A stretch of DNA of 64,000 nucleotides, taken from Euleptes europaea. Lineage: Eukaryota; Chordata; Lepidosauria; Squamata; Sphaerodactylidae. The stretch lies in NCBI RefSeq assembly GCF_029931775.1, contig NC_079312.1, forward strand, positions 12,717,821-12,781,820, read 5' to 3'. The translations under genes were made by a program, and so were the position numbers. A model generated the notes under the pieces. That model worked only from the letters and a program-made list of their open reading frames with translations, was not told the DNA's origin and searched no databases. Below, piece after piece: positions 13,501-22,629 of the stretch (positions are counted from its first letter, which is position 1; every line of letters begins with the position of its first letter).

Positions 13501-16500
13501 GGAGGGGTAACAGCAAGGGAAACAGCCATGCATAAAGACCACAGACATAAAACTCTTGGTAGGATTGCACTGTGCCGGACACCAGATACCGGGGTGGGGG
13601 GGAGGGACATAACTTTTTAGTAAACATTTCCTTTGGGCTGTAAAAGAAGAGAGCAGCCACAAAGACAGCGAGAAAATATAATTTTGGCAATGCCAGTACA
13701 GTGTAGTGGAAAGAGTGTCAGGCAAAGAACTGCGAAACCTAGGTTCAAATCCCAGATCTGCCAAAGAAGCTTGCTGGGTGACCTTGGGCCAGTCACATGC
13801 TGCTTTGGGTCCCCACGGAGGAGAAAGACAGGGTATAAATGAAGTAAATAAATAAATACATACAGGCTGAGTATCCCTTATCTGGACCGCTTGGGACCAG
13901 AAGTGGTCCGTGTTTTGGATCGTTCCATATTTTGGTATCTTTTGGAATTTTTCAATGTACATAATGAGATCCCCACCTTGGGGATGGGACCCAAATTCAT
14001 TTATGTTCTATATACCCTTTATACACATAGCCTGCGTGTAATTTTAAACAATATTTTAAATAATTTTGTGTACAATGAACCACCAGAAAGCAAAGGTGCA
14101 ACTATCTCATCAGACTTCGAAGAGGCCGGGCGGGGTAGATGCAAGTCAGATCCATACCGCCCACCCACTCGGAAGTCAGGAGAGGCCAGGTGGCGCAGAC
14201 AGAATCATAGTTGGAAGGGACCACCAGGCTCATCTAGTCCAACCCCCTGCACCATGCAGGAAATTCCAAAAAACCTCCCCCACCACACCCCCAGTGACAC
14301 AACCTACTCCATGCCCAGAAGATGGCCAAGGTGCCCTCCCTCTCATGATCTGCCTAAGGACATAGAATCAGCATTGCTGACAGATGGCCATCTAGCCTCT
14401 TCTTAAAAACCTCCAGGGAAGGAACGCTTACCACCTCCCGAGGAAGCCTGTTCCACTGAGGAACCGCTCTAACGGTTAGAAAATTCTTCCTAATGTCTAG
14501 ACGGAAACTCTTTTGATTTAATTTCAACCCGTTGGTTCTGGTCCGACCTTCTGGATCTGCCTGCAAGCCGGCCCAAAAGGTTCAGTTTTCGGACAAGTCT
14601 GGATATCGGATGTCCAGATAGGGGATACTCAACCTGTAACAAAGTGTAGAACTGTAAGAAATAGGAAACCGTTTTATACACCCAGCCCAATTTTTTTGGT
14701 AACTCTGACCCCTTTTTTCCAGGCTAAGAATATAATGCAAAATGAGGCATGTGTGAAAAAATGTAGAGGGGAATCAGGCACACAGAAGAAATTACATAGA
14801 AAACACACACGCAGCTAAGAGAAGTTTGCAGAATCACATCCCTCGGGTCTTTTGCATGAAAAAAGGTAGATAAAATTGAAGTACGCCAAATTAACCAACA
14901 TGCTGAAAGGGAAAATGATAGAAGAATTTCAAAGGAAACTGAAATGTTATCTTGATTATGCTAACTTGAAAGTATAGAATAAGAGATTTTTATCTGAGGG
15001 GTAAAAATAAGATTAAAATAGAAGCAACAGATAAGGTTTATAATGTTAGAAATCAGAGCTTTGGAATCTGGAATAATTAGAAGACTAGAAGTGTAAAGAA
15101 TAGAAAGCTTATATACATATAGATGAAGTAAGGTGTGATGTATACTATTATTTAAAATTGTTAATTAGTTTTCCTGGAAAAAGCCCAATCTGTTTGTGAA
15201 TTGGTATATTTATGTTAAATTTGAAAATGTTAATAAAAAGTATATTTTTTAAAAATTGAGGTATGGATAAGATGGCCTGTCTAAGGGCAGAAGAGTCTTC
15301 TTACGATTCAACAGGTACATCCTCCAACAATGGAAGGAAACGTGGAAGAAAGTGCAGGTAAGGTGGAGCGGGGAACACCGGTATGCCCCACCCAACGCAG
15401 ACTCTTACCGAACAAGCTGGAATCCTCCTCGTCCTCTTCCTCCTTGACTCCTTGGCAAAGCTGACCTAATTCGATGGCCGAGGATGGCGGACCCATAGCG
15501 GTTTCCCACTGCTCCTCCTCAGGTAACCCAAGAAGTACCTGAAACACCAGAGAGACTCTGGTTACTCAAGACAGCACACCAGAATGGAGGCCAAAAGGAA
15601 GGAGACACATGCCATCTACTCTCCCCGATATGACATCCTCTGCCCTGGATGGCCCAGGCTAGCCTGGTGTCACTAGATCTCAAAAGCTAAGCAGGGTCGG
15701 CCCTGGTTAGTACTTGGATGGGAGACCACCAAGGAAGTCCAAGGGTTGCTACGCAGGGGCAATGGCAAACATTAAAAGAGCTCAGATGTTGGGAAAGATA
15801 TTTCTTCACTTGAGAATGAGGAGAGCTGCTACCCATCAGAGGAGACAATACTGAGCTAGATTGATCAATCCCGGAGTACTTCTCCTGTCTTACTGCTCCC
15901 CATCTTCGGAGAGTTTATACGCTAGCCCGTTTTAATGTTCTCCCTTCTGCCATTCTGTTTGGAAGATACAAGCAAATTCCATACTCCGCTAGAGTGTGTA
16001 ACTGTGTTATGGGGGAGATAGAAAGTATTGACCATATTGGTTCTTGTATTGGACCGGGAAAGCCTTCGACAATATATTGACCATATTCTTTTGTACTGTC
16101 CATTTTATTGCGAAATTCGTGCTGCCCTTTTAGATCCTTTTCTATCAAACTATGCCAATCAAGCCGACGATAGTAAGATTAACTTGTTGTTATCCTCCCG
16201 AAGTTGAGATTATTGAATCTGCAGCCAAATTTCTTGGCGATGTAATTAAGAGGCGAGGTAAAATGATGTATAGTGGCTCGGTTTACTCTTTTTGATTGTC
16301 CTTGGTATGCCAATAAAGGTACTGAAACTGAGATTGATCAATCGCTTGACATAGCAAGGTAGCTTCTGGCCATACACCTAAGCCCAGGGTTGTAACAGCA
16401 AATCAGAAGTCTCTAACAGATAATAATTCTGAGGGTCTGAAGCAGCAGAAACAACAGACTACATGACAAGCATTTTAGTGGCTCCGTTACAACTTGGGGT

Positions 16501-17662
16501 CGCTTGAATTGGCAACCGTAGCTGGCAGCCCGGCACGACCATGTAGGGGGCAGGACCAATCTCTTCAGCGTCGCGCTAGCGCGTGAGGTCGCTTCCAGAG
16601 CAAAACGGGAAGTGACATCATCGCGCCGAGGCAACGCTCTAGAGCTCAACCGGAACTCTATGGTTCAACCACAACGTTTGGGGGTGTCTACCGGAGCATC
16701 TCACGCCACGGAGTCACCTCTGGGCTTGCGCCGGAAGCGACATCGTGCATTGGTTCCACCCCAAAGGCACCTCACCCCCATTTTCGCTCGCCAGCCTGTC
16801 CAATGGTGACGAGGAATAGGGGTTAAGGCTGGGAGGTCTCCTGCTATGACGCGAGGCCTCCCCCACCAGTGGCACCCCCTATTGGAACCCGCGACAATGT
16901 CCTCACCCCTTCTTCCCAATGCTCCTCCTGACTCAGTAGGAAATCTTCCGCCAAGGCCACCGCCTGGCCGCAGGTCTCTGGCCCGCCTTCCCGGACCCAG
17001 CTCTGCATTTCCAGAGGGAGGACGGCGAGGAACTGCTCCAGGATCAGCAGCTCCAGGATCTGCTCCTTGGTGCACCTCTCAGGCCTCAGCCAGCGGTGAC
17101 ACAACTCCCGGAGGCGGCTGCAAACCTCCCGAGGCCCCTCGGCCTCCCGGTAGCAGAAATGCCTGAACCGCTTGCGCTGGATCTCTGCGCTGACGTTCCC
17201 GTCACCCGGCGCGCCCCCCTTCGCTTTCTTGCCACGTCCATCGTCCAGGACTCCCTCGTGGGTCGGGGAGATTTGGACCGCCCCCTCCGCTTGAGGAGGC
17301 TGGCCGGCGTCGCCATCTTTCTCCAAGGTGACCAAGGATAACGCGTCGGCAGTGTTATCATCCCACGGCCCCTGTGGGTCGCCCCATCCTGCTGGATGGG
17401 GCTGCAGGGCCTTCAGAAATTCCTGCCATTGGGCTTCCCAGTGCTGAGCCAACCTTTCTTCTGGTTCCTGTTTAATTGCTCGCGGCGCTCTCTCTTCAGC
17501 AGTCCCAGCCCGCTCAAAAGTTGCGGCCTTCTCCCTGCTTTCCATTTCTTCCTTGCTCGTGAGATGCGCCTCTTCCATCTTAATTCCTGCAGGCAACTCG
17601 CGAGCAAACATGTTGTGAACCGGGGGGGCCACGGCTGCCGCCGCGCCTCCTTCTTGAGACAT
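6465..17662 (-). CDS. zinc-finger gene 1: SCAN-KRAB-C2H2 protein, six coding exons
   Basis: Predicted join on the minus strand: 17662-16907, 15538-15409, 12831-12761, 11897-11771, 8694-8563, 7561-6465. All junctions are GT/AG with matching phases (0,1,0,1,1). The total is 2313 nt, about 770 residues. Domain order is a SUMO-type IKQE motif (63-66), SCAN (about 160-244), KRAB A-box (about 320-361), linker, then ten C2H2 fingers (about 490-766). Family knowledge: SCAN mediates homo- or hetero-oligomerisation, KRAB recruits the TRIM28 corepressor, and the fingers bind DNA, so a nuclear repressor is the likely role. A splice acceptor just upstream of the ATG (exon start about 17704) implies a non-coding first exon, probably at 22.8-23.1 kb. 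I cannot name an orthologue. Small exons rest on splice logic and could differ in the real transcript. Confidence 0.85.
7654..7753 (+). mobile_element. short Penelope-type (PLE-like) repeat with 12-bp TSD
   Basis: The 100-bp insert begins TCGAAGGCTTTCACGGTCAG and ends CTACAAGAACC. It is flanked by AATTGCTGAGAT at 7642-7653 and 7754-7765. The GGTTCTTGTTGGTTATCCGG arm folds back on the 3' arm. A longer relative lies at 61991-62210. The Penelope assignment comes from memory of the family motif. Confidence 0.6.
8095..8236 (+). mobile_element. tRNA-derived SINE, internally deleted
   Basis: It has the CATAGCTCAGTGGTAGAG head and CAATACTGATTTTGATGGAC tail of the family at 4836, with the middle section missing. 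Confidence 0.7.
8563..8694 (-). CDS. gene 1 exon 5: acidic linker between KRAB and fingers
   Basis: 132 nt, phase 1 in and 1 out. The acceptor ends TTGACAG and the donor is GTGAGT at 8562. It encodes about 44 residues beginning [19 protein letters not shown] similar DD-start exon sits before the fingers in gene 2 (32576-32695), which supports the call. An alternative donor lies nine bases upstream, in the same phase. Confidence 0.75.
9735..9955 (+). mobile_element. tRNA-derived SINE, near full length
   Basis: GTGGCTCAGTGGTAAAGCA head, GGCTCAATCCCCGGCATCTC B-box region, and a CAATACTGACTTTAATGGAC tail ending AAGGCAGCTTCATGTG. It lies in gene 1 intron 4 (between exons 4 and 5). Confidence 0.8.
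10151..10368 (+). mobile_element. hAT-type MITE (TAGGGTTGCCA family)
   Basis: Ends TAGGGTTGCC and GGCAACCCTA form terminal inverted repeats. The body AACCCCGCCCTC is shared by the other copies. The family's 8-bp TSD is clearest in the copy at 51329-51538. Confidence 0.75.
10475..10575 (-). mobile_element. old 5S-SINE or BovB-type 3' end fragment
   Basis: AAGTGCCGTCAAGTCACAGC and GGGTTTTCAAGACAAGAG match the reverse complement of the 3' half of the 5S-derived SINE at 44.3 kb, but with many differences. Confidence 0.45.
10840..11000 (+). mobile_element. Sauria-type SINE fragment
   Basis: GGTTCAAATCCCCACTCTGCC and GATGACCTTGGGCCAGTCAC identify the tRNA-like middle. Head and tail are diverged or missing. 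Confidence 0.6.
11368..11668 (+). mobile_element. Sauria-type SINE, long subfamily
   Basis: Full-length form from CCAGTGTGGTGTAGTGGTTA to AAACTCTTCTTCTTT, in gene 1 intron 4, about 100 bp from the KRAB exon donor. Confidence 0.8.
11771..11897 (-). CDS. gene 1 exon 4: KRAB A-box
   Basis: 127 nt, phase 0 in and 1 out. The acceptor is TTTTCAG and the donor GTAAG at 11770. The 42 residues include [19 protein letters not shown] and [14 protein letters not shown], the standard KRAB A-box core with its EEW and LYREVM..ENY signatures. No separate B-box exon follows. Genes 2 and 3 have no counterpart in this window. Confidence 0.93.
12128..12192 (+). mobile_element. Sauria-type SINE tail fragment
   Basis: TAAGCCGCTTTAGGTCCCCG, then AGAAAGGCAGAGTATAAG and an AAATAAA-rich tail. 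Confidence 0.6.
12761..12831 (-). CDS. gene 1 exon 3: short linker exon
   Basis: 71 nt, phase 1 in and 0 out, acceptor CGGGTAG and donor GTAAGG at 12760. It encodes about 24 residues ending [12 protein letters not shown], which leads directly into the KRAB start GRVSFEEV. Its phase fits both neighbours. It is the least certain small exon because it has no domain. Confidence 0.7.
12886..13192 (-). mobile_element. Sauria-type SINE, long subfamily, reversed
   Basis: It starts with the reversed tail AAGAAGAAGAGTTTTTATAT and ends with the reversed head CTACACCACACGAGCC. It abuts gene 1 exon 3 on its upstream side. Confidence 0.8.
13690..13862 (+). mobile_element. Sauria-type SINE, short form
   Basis: GTACAGTGTAGTGGAAAGAG head, GGTTCAAATCCCAGATCTGC B-box region, tail TATAAATGAAGTAAATAAAT. 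Confidence 0.75.
13863..14636 (+). mobile_element. Tigger-type (Tc1/mariner) DNA element
   Basis: Ends CAGGCTGAGTATCCCTTATC and GGGGATACTCAACCTG are inverted repeats flanked by TA at 13861-13862 and 14637-14638, as expected for Tc1/mariner. GGGACCAGAAGTGGTCCG is a familiar Tigger-type motif. A CR1 fragment interrupts the interior. No transposase frame survives. Confidence 0.75.
14203..14568 (-). mobile_element. CR1-type LINE fragment inside the Tigger element
   Basis: The minus strand encodes [17 protein letters not shown] and [11 protein letters not shown], the C-terminal reverse-transcriptase region. The CR1 copy must postdate the host element. Confidence 0.8.
14640..15408. other. AT-rich intron sequence, unassigned
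   Basis: This is intron 2 of gene 1 (between exons 2 and 3), close to the exon 2 donor. No repeat family or second coding signal is recognised. Confidence 0.4.
15409..15538 (-). CDS. gene 1 exon 2: post-SCAN exon
   Basis: 130 nt, phase 0 in and 1 out, acceptor TTTCAG and donor GTAAGAG at 15408. It encodes [17 protein letters not shown] and then an acidic run [12 protein letters not shown]. It matches gene 3 exon 2 (127 nt) in position, length, phase and acidic character, though the residues have diverged. Confidence 0.78.
15642..15772 (+). mobile_element. 5S rRNA-derived SINE
   Basis: AAAAGCTAAGCAGGGTCGGC and TTAGTACTTGGATGGGAGAC correspond to the internal promoter region of vertebrate 5S rRNA. 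The 5' leader is changed to a CTGGATGGCCCAGGC form. The 3' tail is missing. It is not a functional 5S gene. Confidence 0.75.
15880..16325 (+). mobile_element. LINE reverse-transcriptase C-terminal fragment, family unsure
   Basis: One frame reads [15 protein letters not shown] followed by C[10 protein letters not shown]. This resembles the cysteine/histidine motif after reverse transcriptase in several LINE families. The copy ends near GCCAATAAAGGTACTGAAAC and contains an internal partial duplication (TATTGACCATATT). It is degraded. Confidence 0.5.
16326..16906. other. intron 1 of gene 1, GC-rich, unassigned
   Basis: Sequence from the SCAN-exon donor (GTGAGG at 16906) outward. CpG content rises towards the exon. 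I see no additional feature. Confidence 0.4.
16907..17662 (-). CDS. gene 1 exon 1 (coding): SCAN domain exon
   Basis: The ATG at 17662 begins [14 protein letters not shown], and the donor GTGAGG starts at 16906 in phase 0. The 252 residues hold a Lys/Glu-rich leader with the SUMO consensus IKQE (63-66), a [12 protein letters not shown] motif shared with gene 3, and a SCAN domain from about 160 to 244 ([37 protein letters not shown]). An acceptor (TTTTCCCCGCAG) places the exon start at about 17704, so this is not the transcription start. SCAN derives from an ancient retrotransposon capsid and is a host domain here. Confidence 0.93.
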
Positions 17663-17727
17663 GACTTCCGCCTTGAAGGGGGTGGATTCGTTTCCTGCCT
17701 CCTCCTGCGGGGAAAAGATGTAGGGGG

Positions 17728-17931
17728 TTACCGCACTTTAGTATTCCCAGCGATGTATTAAGAGTTTGAAAATGTTGTAAAAAACATCGCTTTAAAAGGG
17801 TTTTTGGACACCACGGCTTATAAATGGTTGGAAGACGTCTTCACAGCTAAAGGGGCCAAACAGAGTGCGAACAGTATTTTTTATAACGTTTTCAAACTCT
17901 TAATGCATCGCTGGGAATACAAGTGCGATAA
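17728..17931. mobile_element. palindromic terminal-inverted-repeat element, copy 1
   Basis: The left end TTACCGCAC and right end GTGCGATAA are inverted. The next arms, CAGCGATGTATTAAGAGTTT and its partner near 17893-17915, pair over about 45 bp. The centre is the perfect palindrome GAAGACGTCTTC. It lies about 25 bp beyond the SCAN exon of gene 1. A close relative is at 52859-53125. I cannot name the superfamily. Confidence 0.75.
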
Positions 17932-18130
17932 CCCCCTTAGCTTTTGGCTTCAGACCCAAAAAGTCAGCTCATTCACTAAAAGGCTTGGGTTCGAAAGATC
18001 CCACTGGAAGTCATTAAGACAGGAGCTGGTTACTTTCAAGACCCACAGGAAGGGCTTCTCCCTGAAGGAAAGGAAAACACAACCATTCACTTATTTCCTG
18101 AAAAAAAATTGCTACAACAATCACTAGAAC

Positions 18131-18351
18131 TAGGGGTGCCATCCTCCAGGGGAGGCCTGGAGATCTGGAATTACAGCTGATCTCCAGACTACAGAGATCA
18201 GTTGCCCTGGAGAAAATGACACTTTTGGAGGGTGGACTATATAGCATTATACCTCACTAATGTCCCTCCCCTCCCCTCCCCAAACCCCACCCTCCCTAGG
18301 GCTCCACCCCCCAATCTCCAGGAATTTCCCAATCCACAGCAGGCAACCCTA
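18131..18351 (-). mobile_element. hAT-type MITE (TAGGGTTGCCA family), variant
   Basis: Ends TAGGGGTGCCA and GGCAACCCTA. The body has CTGATCTCCAGACTACAGAG and the CCCTCCCC-rich arm of the family. Confidence 0.7.
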
Positions 18352-18359
18352 ACTAAAAC

Positions 18360-18850
18360 CAATAGCTCTCGGAACTTCTTAGTTCTAATATTATTATAGT
18401 TTCAAATATTTCATGATTGTAATTTATCTGCTGGTTTTTAAAATAGCCTGTGTGATTTACCATGAGGTGTCCTATAAGTAAAATAACACCTAAACAGGGC
18501 TTGGGGAAGGGGGTCAATTATAAATTGCCTAATAAACACAATTTAACAGTTAAAATTAAAAAAAATATTATTGACAAGCCTACGGGGACAAATTGCCACA
18601 CATACCTATAGTTATACTGTCCTTAACCTCAGACAAGGAAGAAATAGTTTATTAACAGAAGCGTGGCAGTGAATCGCTTCCCGGTGGAAACAGTGACCTC
18701 CTATAAATGACTGGATTTTGAGAATGTGGAAAACAGCATTCGTATCTGAATTAACGGACCAGCATAAAAGTTTTGAAGATGTTACATTTCCCAGCATGCC
18801 CCCTCCCACATTGGCCTTTTTAAAAAGTTAAAATTCCCAAACTTATAAAG
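18360..18850. other. unassigned AT-rich sequence in gene 1 intron
   Basis: No repeat family or coding exon recognised. Confidence 0.35.
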
Positions 18851-18854
18851 CAAT

Positions 18855-19610
18855 CATAGAATCCCAGAGTTGGAAGGGGCCATAGAGGCCATCTAGTCCA
18901 ACCCCCTGCTCAATGCAGGATCAGCCTAGAGCATCCCTGAGAAGTGCTTGTCCAGCCGCTGCTTAAAGACTGCCAGTGAGGGGGAGCTCACCACCTCCCT
19001 AGGCAGCCGATTCCATTATCGAACGACTCTTACTGTAAAAAAATGTTTTTCCTAATATCCAGCCAGTACCCTTCCGCCCTCAATGTAAACCCATTATTGC
19101 AAATCCTATCCTCTGCTGCCAACAGGAACAGCGCCCTGCCCTCATCTAAGTGTGTGTGTGTGTTAAGTGCCGTCAAGTTGCTTCCGACTCATGGCGACCC
19201 TATGAATGAATGAAAGTCCTCCAAAATGTCCTATCTTTGACAGCCTTGCTCAGATCTTGCAAATTGAAGGCTGTGGCTTCTTTTATTGAGTCCATCCATC
19301 TCTTGTTGGGTCTTCCTCTTTTCCTGCTGCCCTCCACTTTTCCTAGCATGACTGTCTTTTCCAGTGACTCTTGTCGTCTCATGATGTGGCCAAAATACGA
19401 CAGCCGCAGTTGAGTCATTTTAGCTTCTAGGCTCAGTTCAGGCTTGATTCGTCTAAGTGACAGCCCTTCAAATACTTTAAGAGAGCAATCATGTCCCCCC
19501 CTCACCCTCCTCCTCTCCAGTCCCGTTTTGTTTTTGTGGCACTTCTCAAGTGCTCGTATCACTTCACAGATGTTCTCCTCTTCTTGTAATGCTGTTAAGG
19601 TAGACCCAAT
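18855..19610 (-). mobile_element. CR1-type LINE fragment split by BovB
   Basis: CATAGAATCCCAGAGTTGGA to the CCTGCCCTCATCTAA junction, resuming at 19452 with GACAGCCCTTCAAATACTT. BovB interrupts it at 19153-19451. Confidence 0.75.
19153..19451 (-). mobile_element. BovB (RTE-type) LINE, 3' truncated copy
   Basis: The minus strand encodes MTQLRLSYFGHIMRRQES and then GRPNKRWMDSIKEA, the C-terminal end of the BovB/RTE protein. Its 3' end carries a (TG)n tract. TCTAAGTG flanks it at 19145-19152 and 19452-19459. Confidence 0.85.
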
Positions 19611-19616
19611 ATCGAA

Positions 19617-19868
19617 GGAGGAGGAGTTGGTTTTTATATGCAGATTTTCTCTACCTTTTAAAAGGAGAATCAAACCGGCTCACAATCTCCCTCCCTTCCT
19701 CTCCCCACAACGGACACCTTGTGAGGTAGGTGGGGCTGAGAGAGCTCGGAGAGAGCTGTGACTGGCCCAAGGTCACCCAGGAGGCTTCACGTGGAGGAGT
19801 GGGGAATTGAACCCGCTTCTCCAGATTAGAGTCCACCGCTCCTAACCACTACACCATGCTGGGTCCCT
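19617..19868 (-). mobile_element. Sauria-type SINE, reversed
   Basis: Reversed tail GGAGGAGTTGGTTTTTATAT to reversed head CTAACCACTACACCATGCTG. Confidence 0.75.
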
Positions 19869-19869
19869 A

Positions 19870-20195
19870 TCAGGGCTCCACTCGTGACCCCTTTTCGGCC
19901 AAGAAATTTTTACACGACCCTGGGTAGAAATAGGCATCCAAATTAAACATTTACTGATAATAAATCATAAGGAAATTGATTTTAAAATTTAATTTTTTTT
20001 GCGACCCCCACATTCAGTTACGCGACCCCACATGCAGTGCAAAAAACAGGGGAGATATTACAGCCTACCATGAAATATGAGCAGTGCAAATCAAAACTAA
20101 CTTGCCTTTAAAAAGGCTTTCCTTTCGATTCAAGAGAGCGCTTTGGGAACTGGATAAATTTGTGGTCCATCTGCAGCCAGTTGCCATTCCAGAGA
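19870..20195. other. unassigned intron sequence
   Basis: Nothing recognised. Two CGACCC(C)CACAT-type stretches recur around 20002-20030. Confidence 0.3.
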
Positions 20196-20198
20196 AAC

Positions 20199-20300
20199 TC
20201 CATGTTCGGCCCTGATCTAGCCCAACCCCCTGCACCATGCAGGAAATTCACAACTACCTCCCCCCCTCGCCCCCATTGATCCCTACTCCACATCCAGAAG
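20199..20300 (-). mobile_element. CR1-type fragment
   Basis: CCCAACCCCCTGCACCATGC then GGAAATTCACAACTACCTCC, matching the 3' UTR of the CR1 copy at 36.2 kb. Confidence 0.65.
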
Positions 20301-20516
20301 ATGGCTCATCGCTACCACTGCCGTCGTAAAGCGCAGCTACCGTATACGGTAATCTACAAAACGTTAGAAACTAAACATCTATTAGGTGCTGTGCAACAGA
20401 CGCAGGATGGTGCTGCTGCAGTAATCTTGGGGGGGGGGGCTTCCTGGAGGCACATGGCTGGCCACTGTGTGAACAGACCAGGGCCGGATTTAGGTTTGAT
20501 GAGGCCCTAAGCTTTT

Positions 20517-20805
20517 TTTATTATTATTTTTTAATAGATATTTTTATTGATTTTTGAAATTATCTGGGGATACAGGAAAGGAAAAAGGGTAGGGGAAGTA
20601 TAAAGAAAATACGTTTGTTAACCCCTAACATAGTTTACTTAGTCATCATTTTTTAACATAATGTATTTAATCACCAATATCATTTTCATAACATTTAAAC
20701 GAATCTAGTACTGTTTTCTAATTTTAATAAATTCCTAAAAAAAAAAAAAATTTGATCGTTTATCTAACAGAGCTACTACAGTCAGATACTCAAAAATCAA
20801 ACAAA
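20517..20805 (-). mobile_element. L1-type LINE 3' end inside hAT copy A
   Basis: Flanked by the 16-bp direct repeat GAGGCCCTAAGCTTTT (20501-20516 and 20806-20821). It begins with a T-rich stretch, a reversed poly-A, including TTTTTATTGATTTTTGAAAT, typical of reversed L1 3' ends. Confidence 0.7.
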
Positions 20806-20829
20806 GAGGCCCTAAGCTTTTGAAGTTAA

Positions 20830-20960
20830 TGTGTGTGTGTAAGTGCCGTCAAGTCGCCTCCAACTCATGGCGGCCCTATGAATGAAAGTCCTCCAAAAGG
20901 TCCTATCTTTGACAGCCTTGCTCAGATCTTGCAAATTGAAGGCTGGGGCTTCCTATGATG
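20830..20960 (-). mobile_element. BovB 3' end inside hAT copy A
   Basis: GTGTGTGTGTAAGTGCCGTC followed by AAGTCCTCCAAAAGGTCCTA. Short related sequences (GAAGTTAATG/GAAGGTAATG) flank it. Confidence 0.75.
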
Positions 20961-21257
20961 AGACAATTCCTATGAAAACCCTATGATGAGACAATGGAAG
21001 GTAATGGGGCCCTTTATATGTCCAGCTGTCCTTTGTCAACAACAAATTGTGGCTGTTTTTTTGTGTTGAATATATGCTATATGGTAATTTATGGACCTAA
21101 TAGGTATCTAAAACCATTTGCGCATAACAAAATACGTATTTTATCAAAGTAATTGTTGAACTGAAATACAATTAAGAAGAAATATGTTAATAGTGAAATA
21201 ATTATTAAGCTCTAAGTGCAAATGATTTTTTATTCATAACAAACTTAATATTTTGGT

Positions 21258-21376
21258 AGAAAAGAGCAAGAGTACAGTAGCACCTTAAAGACTAACAAAA
21301 AAAAGTCTTTAAGGTGCTACTGGACTCTTGCTCTTTTCTACTACTGCAGACAGACTAACACGGCTACCTACTGTGA
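21258..21376. repeat. fold-back fragment of the AGTCCAGTAGCACCTTA repeat family
   Basis: AGAAAAGAGCAAGAGTACAG and its inverse CTGGACTCTTGCTCTTTTCT face each other around a short spacer. It ends with AGACTAACACGGCTACC. The same family occurs at 31.43, 44.7 and 45.1 kb. Confidence 0.7.
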
Positions 21377-21631
21377 ATTATCTTAATATTTTGGAAATGT
21401 GCATCCAGATTTTTTTTCCCCTTAAATTCTTTTTGGGGGCCCCAAGAGTGGGGCCCTAAGCGATAGCTTGTTTAGCTTATACGTAAATCCAGCACTGGAA
21501 CAGGCTGCTGGACTTGATGGGCCTTTGGCCTGATCCCAGCAGGGCCTTTCTAATGTTCTTAATATGCCCCCCAAATACGGAAACATGCATCCAGGTGAGC
21601 CAGCGAGGTGGTGGTGGGGAGGAATGACTAA

Positions 21632-21812
21632 GGCCATTTATTCATGGAAGGTTTTGCCTTGGATTTGCCACTCTCTAGAGGCACATTTCCCCCATCCGAA
21701 TTCTCAAAACTCTGCATGGGGGCTTATTGTTGAATTTTGAGAATATGAATGGGGGGAAAGTGCATCTAAAGAGTGGCAACTCCAAGGCAAAACCTTCCAT
21801 GAATAAATGGCC
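21632..21812. mobile_element. palindromic fold-back MITE, copy 1
   Basis: GGCCATTTATTCATGGAAGG pairs with CCTTCCATGAATAAATGGCC at the other end. Most of the 181 bp can form one hairpin. The superfamily is unclear. Confidence 0.8.
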
Positions 21813-21937
21813 CCAGAGAAATGAGAAGGTGGGGAAGCAAAAGTGAGCTTTCGATGAACCACCAAGCTTTGCCTGTTGACAGACGCCGCCTGCACTGAAG
21901 AAGAATCCCTGCATCTTCCTGGGTTGCAAAACATTTA

Positions 21938-22351
21938 AACCATTTATTCATGGAAGGTTTTGCTTTGGATCTGCCACTCTTTCGATGCACTTTTTCCCCA
22001 TTCATATTCTCAAAACTAAACAATAAGCCGCCATGCAGTTTTGAGAATTCAGATGGGGAAAATGTGCTTCTATAGAGTGACAAATCCAATGCAAAACCAA
22101 TCTCAACACTCAACAATAAGCCGCCATGCAGAGTTTTGAGAATTCAGATGGGGAAAATGTGCTTCTATAGAGTGACAAATCCAATGCAAAACCAATGCAT
22201 TGGATTTGTCATTCTATAGATGCACATTTCCCCCATCTGAATTCTCAAAACTCTGCATGGCGGCTTATTGTTTAGTTTTGAGAATATGGATGGGGGAAAA
22301 GTGCATCGAAAGAGCGGCAGATCCAATGCAAAACCTTCCATGAATAAATGG
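21938..22351. mobile_element. compound fold-back MITE (several arms)
   Basis: At least two partial palindromes of the same family, fused. The arm ending AATCCAATGCAAAACCAA is repeated at 22067-22103 and 22160-22195 and then inverted at GCATTGGATTTGTCATTCTA. The whole block ends CCTTCCATGAATAAATGG. Confidence 0.7.
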
Positions 22352-22446
22352 AACCATTTATGGAACCATTTATTATTTAAACCATATTATTTAAACCCAA
22401 CCCTTCCACGAATAAATGGAACCATTTATGGAACCATTTCTTATTC

Positions 22447-22628
22447 AAGCCATTTATTCATGGAAGGTTTTGCATTGGATCTGCCGCTCTTTCGATGCAC
22501 TTTCCCCCCCATCCATATTCTCAAAACTCAACAATAAGCCCCCATGCAGAGTTTTGAGAATCCAGGTGGGGGAAATGTGCATCTAGAGAGGGACAAATCC
22601 AATGCAAAACCTTCCAGGAGTAAATGGC
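22447..22628. mobile_element. palindromic fold-back MITE, copy 3
   Basis: Starts AGCCATTTATTCATGGAAGG and ends CCTTCCAGGAGTAAATGGCC, same family as 21632. It abuts the CpG-rich block at 22.63 kb. Confidence 0.75.
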
Positions 22629-22629
22629 C

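Larger units (their letters stand above)
20479..21497 (+). mobile_element. hAT-type DNA element, copy A, with nested insertions
   Basis: Ends CAGGGCCGGATTTAGG and the complement CAGTGCTGGATTTACG form inverted repeats. The 8-bp TSD GAACAGAC/GAACAGGC flanks it at 20471-20478 and 21498-21505. No transposase is visible. It holds an L1 piece, a BovB piece and a fold-back repeat. Copy B is at 40.27-43.38 kb. Confidence 0.85.
20380..21570 (+). mobile_element. CR1-type 3' end, split by a hAT element
   Basis: The left part (20380-20478) ends CACTGTGTGAACAGAC. The right part resumes at 21498 with GAACAGGCTGCTGGACTTGA. The gap is the hAT element at 20479-21497. Confidence 0.8.
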
